Shown here in pieces: positions 1 to 12,006 of a DNA stretch of 64,000 nt. The stretch covers positions 62,001-126,000 of the forward strand of contig JAHRBS010000005.1 of the NCBI GenBank assembly GCA_024305745.1. Direction: 5' to 3'. The notes below the pieces were generated by a model. It saw only the letters and a program-made list of their open reading frames with translations. It did no database searches and had not been told where the DNA came from. Numbering within the stretch: the first letter of the stretch is position 1; the number at the start of each line of letters is the position of its first letter. Both the position numbers and the translations under genes were made by a program. This stretch comes from Polyporus tsugae. Taxonomy: Eukaryota > Basidiomycota > Agaricomycetes > Polyporales > Polyporaceae.

Positions 1-866
1 GGCTGTTATGAAGTACTGGAGGGTGCGACGTCGACGCAGGCCGCCCCCCAAAGTCGTTCGCCCTGTGCAAAAATGACGGCGACCTTCTTAAGGTCAAAGC
101 CTGGGCGGCGAACGTACACCGTGGGCGATGCCGTAATGTTGGTTTAATGGGTCTTCTGCAGTATATTGTACAGTCAAAGTCCTCCTCTGCCAATTTTCTC
201 GTACGCTGCTAAGCGACGAATGCTACCCCTCAACCACATCATCAATATCTGTCGAGGTGAGGGTCTTCAATGTGGCGACTTCTGGCATTAGGTCAGCACT
301 CGCCGAGACCGCCATACTTCGCTGACAATCAATCAGTTCCCCAATCGCTATGGACAGATTCAACCGTGGCACACTCCGGCCTCGAATCGGCAGTGAAATC
401 TCCCTTATCAGGCGAGTCTCGTAGCCTTCGAGACGATGTCTGTTGCAGAACATGCCTTCTAACGCGACGCGACGATAACCGAACTTGTTTCAGAGGTGAG
501 TCAATAACCAAGTTCGCGCTCGTATCTCAGTGACGACGCATCCGTAAGTAGCGTCCCGAACTCTCGCGTTTCACAACAGGAATATATAGCTCTGCTAGCT
601 ATTAGAGCCCATTCTCCTTGCACATGGCCTCAAAAGTCCCTCAACGATTATGGTAGCTGGGATTCTTGCTTGGGTACCAGCGCCGTCGAAGCGTCGTCCA
701 TGACATGACAGACTCGGTTTCCTAGAATGCTCGGCGCAGTCTATGACAGCTTCTTAGATGCTAGCCACCGATCTCGCCGGCGACAGCGGCACAGCTCCAT
801 GGAGTGACCACTTTCTAAGTACCCAGCTCTCATCCTGCCGGCCTCACACCCCACTCCACAGTCGCC
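1..866. other. intergenic, no gene seen
   Basis: Short open frames on both strands overlap each other and show no recognisable domain or consistent splice pattern. I see nothing supportable here beyond the upstream region of the DUF4419 gene. Confidence 0.6.
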
Positions 867-2356
867 ATGCCGGTCACCTTCCAAGTCGCAAACCACGATG
901 CAAAGCCCATTACAAGACGCTGTCAGCAGCAGAAGGCAGAGAACTCCTTCAAAGTTTCATGCTACCATCAATGGAAGGCCAGCGGGGAAATGCTTCAGTC
1001 CTCCGTTACGGAATCCTCTCTCCAGACATTGAAGCCGCAGAAGAACGGATTTGTCCATACGGTCGTTGAAGCATATGGCCAACATCACCATCTGAGGATT
1101 CGGTAAGCTCCTAGAATGAAAAGCACTGACCGGATTTCTGACCCTTGAGCCCACGCGTATAGACCAGACGACGTTTGTTTCGCGATCCTGTCTCAGCTTA
1201 GCTTCTAGTGAGTTCTCGCCGGCTTTCCTGCGGGGTCGTTTGTACTCATCTTGCTCGACTGTAGCGTCAACAAGCACGCCGAGGAGCTGAGAAGCTACTT
1301 CGTCGCGCACAAGGGCAAGGAGGAGCTTTACGTTGAGACGTTCGGCACGCGGTATACAGTCGACTTTGGACGCTTGGCCATACAGATGTCAAGTCAGGTT
1401 CACAAGCACGTACGCGCACCGATTCACCCTCTCGGGACTCGAACACTCAGGCCATACGATTATAGGTCGTTGATAAGACCCTAGTCGAATGGGTCCTTCC
1501 GGATTTCACGACTTCGACTCCTCAAGATGCAACGATCTGCTCCGTTTTGCTGATGTCGACGCTCCAGGCGTACGCGTTTCTTCCGCTTAATGGAGATGAA
1601 AGATACTCATGTGACTCGCTTGATAGGTACTTCTCGTACACGATGATGTTGACCTGTGGAATCCCTTCTGTCGCGCTTGAAGGGGAGAAGGCTGACTGGG
1701 AGAGGCTATACATGCGCCTGGACCGTCTGCCGGAACTCGGAGATGAGCCCAAGCAATGGGCCGCCATGCTTCGCCCTATCCTGCGACGGTTCGCGGCGGC
1801 CTTCGATGGGAATCCAGACGTGACATTTTGGGAACACGTCGTGAATCGGAATAGGGCGATGTGCGGCCTTGACACACTTTCGGGTTGGATCACCGCCTTC
1901 TGTGTATGGGATGTGGACGGGGAATGGCTGGCCCACAATCGAATACCGCGGACAAGCGAGACTATGGGGAGTGTCATGACTGCAAGTGAGCCGTCTTCTC
2001 TTTCTGGATTCACCATCCTCGATTACATGCGTCTAACATGTTTTCAGATCACTATACGCTAGATGGTGTTCCCTACTTCTCATTGGATATGAAGAACATT
2101 TCTGCAGGCTATAGCGACGTTGATGTGCTCGTGAACGACAACGGAGAGGAATTTGAGTGCAAGATGGTGTCGGGCCACGTTGCCTCTACGGCATCAAGAG
2201 CGGTCGAGGATGGTGAGTTAGACACCTTGAGCCCTGCCCCGTGCGCAGTGGTTTCTGTACGTGAAGGCGGATAAATCGTGACGGCCCAGATACGAGGAAG
2301 AAATGGCGGATAGACTGGAGGCGATGATGGAGAGGTGGAAGGCAGAGAAAGTTTAA
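867..2356 (+). CDS. DUF4419 domain protein, 3' end frame-disrupted
   Basis: A DUF4419 (PF14388) family protein of unknown biochemical role, common in Agaricomycetes. Exons read as 867-1102, 1163-1207, 1265-1409, 1466-1569, 1627-1984 and 2048-2212, followed by an uncertain tail to the stop at 2354-2356. Hallmarks are the N-terminal NGFVHTVVEAYGQHHHLRIRP block, the YFSYTMMLTCGIPSV block, GEKADWE, and the LSGWITAFCVWD block. The intron 1570-1626 is placed because removing it restores the family's LQAYFSYT junction. At the 3' end the consensus donor at 2213 leaves phase 1. The expected WFLYVKAD block at 2249 lies in another frame and is followed by an in-frame TGA (2279-2281) before a matching acidic tail. 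The gene is therefore either mis-sequenced by one base or damaged at its end. The start ATG at 867 fits the family N-terminus. Confidence 0.8.
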
Positions 2357-2720
2357 CTTTGTGGCTCGTGTTTGATCTAGCTGTCGTACTACTGTGCTAT
2401 CCAGAGTCAGAGTGACTATAGAGTACTAGAGACTAGAGTACGCTGGCGTGGATTGCCAGTATCCCAGAGACGTGGGCGATGTTCAAGTCATACACATTGC
2501 ACATCTAATGCGGCACTTGTAACCCGACGCTGCCGATCCAAGCGTCTGTTGTTGGCAACGTCGAGCGCTCAAGCTCACAGCCTTCACGAAAGCGTCGGTG
2601 GCCACAGCGGCTGGCAGTCACAGTTCTTTGTTTCCGACAACTTGCCAGCCTTTCCTGTTACTTTAACCGTCGCCCAGCCCTTGTTTTACTATTCCCTCAC
2701 ATTCCGAGTATCGATCCGAG
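2357..2720. other. intergenic between DUF4419 gene and dynamin gene
   Basis: About 360 bases between two + strand genes. The last part just upstream of the dynamin ATG is pyrimidine rich, as is usual for fungal promoters and leaders. No other feature is supported. Confidence 0.5.
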
Positions 2721-5700
2721 ATGGCTGCTCAGCTCGAAAAGGAACAGGAAGAGCGTCCGAGTGGCGATCCCGTCCATCTCATTTCCAACACCGGCTACGG
2801 CAAGTCCTCAAAGGAGCTCATAGATTTGATGAGCCAACTTCGCGCCCTTGGGTACGTGGCGACCATTTCTGAAACCTTCTCAACATCTCACACCACATTG
2901 CAGTGCACACACCGACATCGAGTTGCCCCGCATCGTCGTCATCGGAAACCAGAGCGCCGGAAAGTCAAGCCTGGTTGAAGCTATCTCTGGTGTCAGTGAA
3001 AGCGAAACATTCTTATTACATCTCCAGTTCTAACCCCACGATATACAGATCACTGTCCCGCGCGACGCTGGGACTTGTACTAGGTGCCCGATGGAGTGTC
3101 GACTTTCTCATTCTTCCGGCCCCTGGTCCTGTCAAATCAAGATTCGTTGGGAGTTCTCAGACGCTTCACGGAGGCGCGCAGAGGTAGAGGAAGTCGACTT
3201 TGGTCCTCGTCTTCTCGACAAGTCCAAGGTCGAATTCATGCTGCGCAGAGCCCAAGCCGCCGTCCTTAACCCAAATCGGCCCCTCTCTGAGTTCCTTGAG
3301 ATAGACGAGAACGACCAAAGGCTCACAGTCAAAGAGAAGAACCACTATCAATTTTCGAGAAATGTCGTCTGCGTCGACTTGACAGGCCCTGACCTTGGCG
3401 ACTTGTCATTTGTCGATCTCCCAGGTACGTTCACTAACTGCACGAATACAGCGCATGCTCATCGAGGGGCAGGGATCGTGCAGAACGCGGATGACGAAGT
3501 CATCAAGCTCGTAGAGGATCTTGTGAGTTCGTACATAGCTGGGGAGAAGAGTGTGATCTTGGTCACACTTCCTATGAGCGGTACGCGTTTTGAAATTCAT
3601 TTTCCCGTCATTTGGCACAAGTTCTCACCATATTCCTCAGACGATATTGAGAACCAGAAAGCCGCTCGTCTCGCAAAGCTAGCGGACCCTCATGGTTCAC
3701 GAACCATTGGTATGGTGTCCGCGCATATCAAATTCCGCAATGTTCGCTGATGCTTGCGGTAGGTGTTCTCACCAAGCCGGACACGCTTGGGGAAGGTTCC
3801 ATCAAGGCTCGAAGCCAATGGCTCGAAGTTTTACAAGGCCGCCGTCACCCCTTGCTGCACGGGTACTACTGCACGCGTCAGCCAGATGACCGTGAACGTT
3901 CGCTGGGCATCTCTGCTGCCACTGCACGAGACGAGGAGGCCGAGTATTTCCGAGACACTCAGCCATGGGCAATGTCTCCATTTCAGAATCGCCTTGGGAC
4001 ACCAACCCTCATCCAGAACATCAGCAAGGTTCTCACCCAGATCATTCAGACTTCGTAAGTCCTCGCTTGTCTGCACTTGCCTAATACCCACGATATGTGC
4101 TCCAGACTCCCGAGGATTCTCAACGACGTTGCAACACTGCACGTGAGTTGCTCCAAACAACTCCAGACCCTTCCTCCGCCTATCACGAACGATCCTGGCG
4201 CATTCATCCTCAATCTCATAACGAGATTTTGTACCGAGATCGACGCCCATGTCCGAGGTTCTCCTGAGTTCGCCAAACTGGTCCATGCGAACCGAGATGC
4301 ATACGAGAAGTTCAAGACCCGGATACGGAGCACCGCCCCCCCCGTTCGTTCCATATATCTCCCCAAAAGACGTCCCGAAAGGTTCCATCACGTACGACGA
4401 GAAGAACAGGTATGCGACAAGTAATGCTCAAAGCCATAGTATCTATTTGCGGGACCTGCGAGACCACATCCGAGGGTGAGTGCCTCGAGCTGGCCCGCAG
4501 ATTTCTCACCGTTAAGCTCGTTATATACGCCCAGCTGTATCACCCGCGAGCTGCCAGGGAACGTTCCCTATGCTGCAAAGCGATCTTTGATTCACGACTT
4601 CCAGAAGACTTGGGTAACGATAGCGATGGCATGCTTTGAAGAGGTTCAGGCGGTTACCCAAGACATCATCATGAAGCTCGCACATGTTTCTCTGGATCGC
4701 TACAGTAACCTCAAGGCCATTGTGTGGTACGTTTTAGACTTCACCATTTTAGATGGTAATCACGCTCACCTACTTGCATCCAGTCCAGTCATCACGGACC
4801 AGCTGGAACTCCGAGCCATAGAGACCGAACGTAACTTGCGTATCATCCTCAAGCTCGAGGCCGCCGCACCCTTTACACAGAACACCCATTACCTTGCTGA
4901 CAAGCGTGACAAGCATCTCGCACACTACAAGGACGCACGGGCTGGTCGGGCCTCGGCCGAGCGTTCAACGCCCGTTGCTGGTTCCTTTGCGCAGGGAAGC
5001 TTTGCGTTCGGTTCTCCCTCGAGTCAGAGCAGCACCATGCTATTCCCGATAAGTGAGTCTTTTGTCTATACACTCATCCCGACCCTCCATTTCCGACCGC
5101 ATTGTCCAGACAAGCATGAAACTTTATCCCACCCGCTGGCGGGTCTACAATCTTTGGGGCTGCTAGTCCCTTGAATAGCTCCATCTCAAGTGGGTTGAGC
5201 TCGCCATTACTTCATGTCGATTATCTTCCTCTAAACTCCCGTTTAGGTCTTGTCAACGGCACCGCACAACCCACAGACAAAACCCCTGCCCCCAGCCAAC
5301 CACCTGCACCCCCGAAGCGCAGGGACCCAGCGAAACCCGTAGAAGCAAAGTTGTTGTCCACGACGCAAACGCCTTCCTCGCCATCTAATCCGCGTCCGGC
5401 TAGCGCAACGCAAGCTGTTCTTCCGTTGCCATCTGCTTCCACTCAGAATCCGCCCTCGCAGCTCGGTACCTTTGCTCAATCCAGCGCCACACCAACAGGG
5501 TCCTGGACACAGCAGTTCTCGTCGTTTGGAGGCTCTCCACCTACCAATACAACCTCTACTCCGTCTACTGGGACGACAAGTACTGCTGGCGTGCACGGAA
5601 CAAAGCCTCAACGCGACGAACAAGCGGTCAGGGAGGCTCTCGCAGCGCTTGCGAAGCTCGGTTTGAACGTGACAGAGGAAGACCTGGGGAAGCTCCATCC

Positions 5701-6090
5701 TCCTGACGAATACGAGGATGAGCTCGAGCTGATGGCTGAAGTCCGCGCGTACTTTGACGTTGCATACAAGGTCAGTTCAATCATTTTCAGGTATTCAGTG
5801 CGGACTCGGTGCCTTCGGCCATTCACTCACTGACCGCACGCTCTGTGATCTCCTAGCGCATCATTGACTACATCCCGCTTTCAATTGACGAGCACTTCCT
5901 GTACGCCTTCGTCGAATCGTTGCAGGAGGTTCTGTTCGAGAAACTTGGCCTTGGCTCCGCCAATTCGCATGCACGGTGCATGTCGTACCTTGCTGAGGAC
6001 CCACAGGTCGTCGTCGTTCGGGAGGAGTTGCTTGCAAAGAAGAAGCGACTTGAGAGTGTGCAGAAGGCCTTGATCAACTTCGGTCTGTAG
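2721..6090 (+). CDS. dynamin-family GTPase (fungal Mx-like) with GED
   Basis: A large GTPase of the dynamin superfamily, expected to assemble on membranes and drive scission or remodelling. The order is GTPase domain, middle/stalk, a Ser/Thr/Pro-rich linker, and a GTPase effector domain at the C terminus. Visible motifs: P-loop GNQSAGKSS, the fungal-type switch region with GTCTRCPME, DLPG (G3), and TKPD (G4). The stalk has TRELPGNVPYAAK, and the GED starts near EALAALAKLGLNVTEEDLGKL. Clean introns include 2852-2903, 2992-3048, 3425-3472, 3581-3640, 3710-3762 and 4055-4105. Two frame problems occur: a run of eight C at 4336-4343 switches frame inside the stalk, and the linker exon after 5052 is one base out of phase (an extra T at 5123-5125 would restore it). 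A 30-base GT..AG segment at about 4410-4439 may be an ultra-short intron or coding. The last intron lies at about 5770-5857. The proline-rich linker precedes the GED, unlike classical dynamins, where it follows. Confidence 0.88.
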
Positions 6091-6438
6091 ACTAACCACC
6101 GCCGCGATGCTGTCTACTTCGATATGACTCTAGGAACTGCTATCGTTCTCAGGTCCTATCGCGGTACCGGATATCTAGTTTGCATGAGGGTTAGCAAAGA
6201 GAGATATGTATCATAACATGTGCCGTACGTTCTTTCGTGGCCCGTAGATCTCAAATCGCAACTTCTTGAACACCGCCTTAGCTGTCCACTCTGTGGTTGC
6301 CGCTTGAATTTCATGAGCAACGCGCGGAAACAGATATCGCCCTAGCGATTAGAGTAGAATGCGAAAGCTACCATGATGTACATGTCCGTATAATGATAAA
6401 ATAGCGTGCAGATATCTATATGATGTGTCCAAGATCCT
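6091..6438. other. tail-to-tail intergenic region
   Basis: About 350 bases between the convergent 3' ends of the dynamin and P4-ATPase genes. It should hold both 3' UTRs. No ORF or repeat is supported. Confidence 0.5.
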
Positions 6439-9400
6439 TCAGTAGCCAGACGGTCGCGAACCCGTCTTCGATGTATCATAAGCTCGTATCAATCGCGCCT
6501 GGTCTTGCCGCGACGCATCTTCCGTCTGACTGAAAGCAAAGCCGCGGTTTCGCCTCATACGCTGAACAGCGCGAACTTTCTTGATCGCCTTCTGGAATCT
6601 GAGCGCAAGTATGCAATTAGTGAACCGGAGGAAGGCGAATTGGATCCAGGCGACGCACTGTTCCTGTCGTGGTCGATAATCTGGGATGTTGTATTTTTGG
6701 ATTTCTTGGGCGATATGGTATGTCTCGGGTTGATATGTCCTCCGATAACTGGTAACGAGGATTGGTTAGTGAAATGGGTGGCGGTTGAATAAGCTTATGA
6801 CTTACTATTTCCATACGAAATCTCGCGTCAAGCAAATGATCGGAACCAGTAAAAGAACCAAGTAGAAAATGGCGTCGGTCCACAAACGGGGAACGATGCC
6901 ACGGTACTCTGTCGAGAACCCGATGGCGGGGGCAACAACCGCGTAGAGCGGGAGGAACAGCATGGTGAAGACGAAAGAGCCAGGAATAGCTAGGGGGATA
7001 ATAGTGGGTCACGGCGCAACGTGGTACACAGGGCACCGACTTACCAGCCACAGTGTATTTGGTCCAAAGGCTAAAATGTCGTTGAGTCAGCGAGCCAGTC
7101 GGGGGCAAAAGTAAGGGTGACGCACTCGGAAATCAACGCAGCCTTTCCTAGGACAGTGAGAAGCACGGCAAGGTACAGTGTCGTTCCCCAGAACCAATGG
7201 CCTGAATCGAGGCCAGTCGCTTGCTTGAGATCACCCCAGAACAGGATCACTGAGAATCCGAACAACACCTAGGAAAGACTCGTCAGCGCGCAGAGAAGCT
7301 GACAATGAATAGGTACCCACAATGCTGTGGTACAAAGCGTTCCCGACCCAAAGCCAGAACTGAGTCCGCGTAAAGAACGCATTACGTTGGCCGAGCATGT
7401 AGAGTTGCGGATACCGATCCAGGATACGCGCAGACACAAATTGATCAAAGATACCGATAACTAGCGGTGGAAGCACAGTGAAGACGACGTTGTACATGGA
7501 GAGCGTCCAGGACTCGTAGGCGATTTGTCCAGAGAAGTTGTTGAAAAACGAAAACTAGAGCACGAATTAGATGCGTTTCGCATAACAACAAAAGTGCATG
7601 CCACCTACCCAAAACTGTGTCATATACAACACGATGTTCTTGTAGAAGGAAACTGCGTGATGACCGCCGTGAGGCTATATGTCGAGCGCTCAGATAGATC
7701 AGGAACTTACATAGCAACATCTTTGACAAACGAGTGTAACTCCAGGCGCCATGAACGAGAAGCAGCTTCTTGAGGTACCGGAACTGCGAGATGGCGACAT
7801 CCGCAGATCGAGCAGCTTGAAGACCCTGCGAGTACAATGAGCGCATTATGGCAAAAGCAAAAGCCATTTCATACCTCTACACCCGAGATACCAACGCCGA
7901 CATGGGCCGCCTGAATCATGCTGACGTCATTTGCGCCATCGCCGATAGCGAGGAGGATGGATTTTTGGTTCTTCTTGACGAGCTTGACCACCAACGCCTT
8001 TTGGAGGGGAGATACACGACCTATTTCGAGTGCTAAGCCAAGCCTCCGCGTGAAATAATACATGGACTTACAACAAATGACCGCCTTGCACAAAATCGCA
8101 AGCTCCAAGAATGTCTTCGAGATCCCCTTCTCGAGGGCGAAGGTGAGGCTCTTTCCATCTGTAAGAGTGCATGTCAGTTAGAGGGTTCATGACGAACAGT
8201 TCACAATGCAGACCGATGATGAGTGCGAGATCCTCTTGGTCGCCAGTACTACGTTGACTCTTGATAGCTGACAGGCGTTTCGTAAGGAACTCCTCCGTCC
8301 CATGAGCGGTCTCCTCGTTTACGATAACCTGAAAGACATGATGGCATAAGTGTACGGTACGACCTGCCAAAATCAGTGCACAAACCAAGTTCATGGACTC
8401 GGAGATCAGCCTGCAGGACATGCCGATGTTGATTGCGGTTTCTTGCCTGTCCCCAGTGAGAACCCACACCTAGGTAGATGGTTAGAAACGATCCTATAGT
8501 GGTTGCGTCTTTCCTTCAATCGACGTGCCTTGATACCAGCCATCTGTAGAGTGTGGATCGTATCAGGTACGCCCTCCTGAAGCTTGTCTTCAATAGCAGT
8601 GGCGCCGAGCAAGAGCATGTCCTTTTCGATGAGCTCCGCGGCGTTGTCCAAAGCGTCGCCGCGCCCGTTAATCGTCGCCGCAGCCTGGTCATAGATAGTC
8701 GCCCACTGACGGTACTCCCCGTCCGGGATATCGCGCGAGGCAACGCAAAGCGTGCGCAAGCCCTCGGTCGCGTAGTCCTTTCGGCGAGGTCAGTACCCGT
8801 TAGAAATTGGGGACTCAAGGCTCACCTCTAGATGAAGAAGCGTCTTCTCGGTGTAGGGTTGATCTTCACTGAGACGCTCCAATATCACGGTGTCCGCACC
8901 CTTGCAGAAAAGCTTGATTTTGCCATCTGGGCACCGAACGACGGTAGACATGCGTTTCCGGGTGGAGTTGAACTCGCAGACATTGAGGATCTCATACTCC
9001 AGGGACTGCCCATGAACGTTCACAAAAACTGACTTCGGCTTGCGAGTCTGTATGAGAAAAATCAGAGACCGATCATAGAAACAGATCAAAATCGACGTAC
9101 GTGGAACTGGTGACCAAGTATCTCTGCACCAGCTACGAGTGCAGCCTCATCGGGACTACTAGCCTGATAGTGCATCTTGCCATCACGTACTTCTGGGATG
9201 ACGGTGTGACAGACAGCGAGCAAGGTCAAAAACTCGTTGGCAACGTAGCGTTCGGCACCAGCACCAACATCCGAGAAGTCAACAAATGGGTTCTGTTCCC
9301 CGGCGACGAGAGCACGGAGGTCCGCAAACGATCGCCAAGCTTCCTTGTCATCGTCGCCTTCACCGCGGTGGCTTTCGTCGACGACATCCGCGTAGGCAAC

Positions 9401-11667
9401 ACCGCCAATAGAGCAGAACCGGAATTCCATCTCGTTCCGAGTAAGTGTCCCGGTCTTGTCGCTGAAGACGTATTCGATCTGGCCAAGCTCCTCAACAAGA
9501 GAGGACGTGCGACAGAGTGCGGGTGTGTCCGTTTTCACGTAGTACATGTCAAGGTCCGAGTTGATGAGCTGAGCCTGCTGGAACTTGACAACCTCCATGG
9601 TGACAATGAGGGAGATCGGGATCAGGTTGTTGTACAAGATAATGAACGTGAGGATGTCTGCGCATAAATCAGCAAGCAGGCCGGTATAAGGGAGAACCCT
9701 CAATCTAACCTTCTATGAAGGCCTTCGCTGCAGCGTGGAATCAGCAGCTAGCAATTTCACGAAATGCGGATTGCTCACCTCGGCCCGAAATAGATGCCTG
9801 CTCGAGCAAGTACCACTGAGTGCCGGAAAAGAACCACTGTGGCAATGTGAGAGTCGAGTGCATTAGCTGGGCAAAGACACATACTGCTCGAATGCTGCTC
9901 CCAATTGTTGAACCGATGGACAGAGCGAGCAAGAACATGAACAGGAAAACGATGTGAACGTTGACCTGACGCTCTACAGCCGTCCGCTTGATAGGTGCAG
10001 CACTTTGGTATCGCGGTAAGACACACACACCCCGTGTACAAGAGATAAGCGTACTTACGTTGCGTTCCGCATAAGCTTCGTTTCATGGCCAGTGAACACA
10101 ACCAGACCATAAGCCCAAGGGGTATTCCTGATCTGCGCGCCTCGCAACAACAGCTGATCAGGACCTAAGGGGACCTGCTTCGGGTTTCCACCGCTTGATA
10201 CCAGTTCCAGAGTACCTTCGTATGTGTACAGTGAGTTGTTCGGGTGCTCTGAACGCAACGTGCCATGGAGGGAAGTGACGAGATGAGGAGAAGTAAGATT
10301 CGCGGTCTGGGGCGAAGCCTGCTTGATCTTGAGGTTCGTCTCTCTGTGTGTAAATGAGTGGTGGATAGTTGGGTCGAGCGGGATGACACGCACCCGTCGA
10401 GGTTGGACGTCTCGATGTAGCAGAAGCTCTCCGGTTCGCTGGAACTGAGCAACATGACATCGGCAGGGATGAAGTCGTCGCTCTCCAAACGGATGACGTC
10501 TCCAACCATGATATTCTTCCATTTCTTGTCCGCGAATGTGCCGTCAGGTTGGAGGACCTTCGCCAGACGCGAGTTGAGTTCTGAATCGGATTGGTGTCGT
10601 TTCTACCACGGATTGTCAGCACCTGGCTATTTCACGCAGTCGCGCACAGCAATGTGCGCTGTTTGTGGCACATTGGGGCTCGCAGGACAAATCTAGGGAG
10701 TGATGAGAACGGCGTGGGGTGTCAAGGCGGCTAGTGCCCTCCGAGCACCGCTATACGGCTTCTAAGCCCTTCAAATGATCGTACAGTCTGGGGAGGGCCC
10801 ATGCTCGCAGTGGTATCATGCCGGTCGGAGCGAGACAAGACCCCAACGCCTGCCCTTGGGCTATTCCCTGTTCTCCAGGTACGTGGATTAGAACGGAGAA
10901 TAGGGGACTCACCAGATCCTCCTGCGTCTCTTTAAACGCGGACGCTAGTAATACAACAGCAAGGGGAACGATGGTGGTATAAGGGTTCGTGGGTGACACG
11001 TCGGGTATCTGCTGGATGAGGGCGGTGAACAAGAAGAACAAGTTCGCGTACTTCGAGAATTGCTCTGGACATCGAGGGTCAGTTGCACTCCAGTCGTTAC
11101 CAGCGAGATGCCAGACATACCGAGGAGGAACTTGGGGACGAAGGTTGCAAGGTTGTACTTGCTTGTGGAGACGTAGTTGTCGCAGAACTCGGCGTTGGCA
11201 TCCGGGTTGTTGAGCGCGATCACCCTGTTCCCCGTCAAGGTCTCCTCCTTCTTCTGCCACGGCCACTTCCACTTCAACTTCCACTTCTTCTTCGTAGACT
11301 TGGAGGGTCGACGTTCGTGTCCTGTGGATGGACCTGGAAAGGAGGACGATCCTGGGAAGGATTTGGAACTGGGGTCGTCGTCGAAGGACCATTGGTCTGG
11401 GTGGATGGTAGTGGGAAGACTGAGCTGGGAGTTTCCTATACCAGCATGCGGAGCGCCAGAGCGAGCGAAGGGCAAACCGCTCTCCTTGGACTGCATAGCG
11501 GAGGGCTGGCCAAAGGCAGAGTCGGGAACATCATCGTCGTCATCGAAGAAGGGGTCCAAGGCATTCGGAGGAGAAGAAGAGGGCGGATAGCCAGTGTTGG
11601 CAGGCTGGTACTGTTGTCTTGAGGCAGGATTGGCCTGAGAGACCAGCCGGACGAAGTCGTCGCTCAT
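6439..11667 (-). CDS. DRS2: P4-ATPase, Drs2-type aminophospholipid flippase
   Basis: A type IV P-type ATPase that flips aminophospholipids to the cytosolic leaflet, typically in the trans-Golgi/endosomal system with a Cdc50-type subunit. In N-to-C order: an acidic/Ser/Pro-rich N-terminus with a basic [12 protein letters not shown] patch, [13 protein letters not shown], first membrane helices ([20 protein letters not shown]), and the P4 actuator motif DGET. Then come phosphorylation motif DKTGTLT, nucleotide-binding KGADTVI, hinge motif [19 protein letters not shown], several membrane helices, and a C-terminal tail with the GFAFSQTE motif. That tail motif is the known autoregulatory signature of Drs2 orthologues, which is why I prefer Drs2 over Dnf types. 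Exon junctions that I checked keep phase, for example the one leading into EQFSKY and the one leading into KRHQSD. The intron at about 10602-10917 is unusually long (about 316 bases). Stop is at 6439-6441 and start at 11667. The frame appears intact. Confidence 0.93.
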
Positions 11668-12006
11668 CGTATCCAGCGATGAGCTCGAAGAATGAGGCGG
11701 CGAAGTCGAGGTTGAGAGTAACGTCCGGGGCGCTGAGGTTCGACCAGTGCATGCCTGCGGTCAATCGGGTTAGGGTTTACGCTCATCCGCCTTTTAATAT
11801 ATTCACTAGTTACACCTCGGTTACGCATCCCTAATCGTCGTCGATTATACCAGAGCTATACCAGAGCTGTCCAACGTTCATGAAACAGACTATGGGAGAT
11901 GATTCGACAAACTAAACCAGCTGCTAATATAATTCATGTGTAACTATTGTAATGCATGATAAATACGAGCGACGATAGCATACGGTGCAACCCTAGGAAC
12001 TCGAGA
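11668..12006. other. intergenic region upstream of the flippase gene
   Basis: This AT-richer stretch of about 340 bases separates the flippase start from the 3' end of the BRCT gene on the same strand. It contains near-identical short direct repeats around 11850-11868 (taccagagct, twice). Nothing else is visible. Confidence 0.5.
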
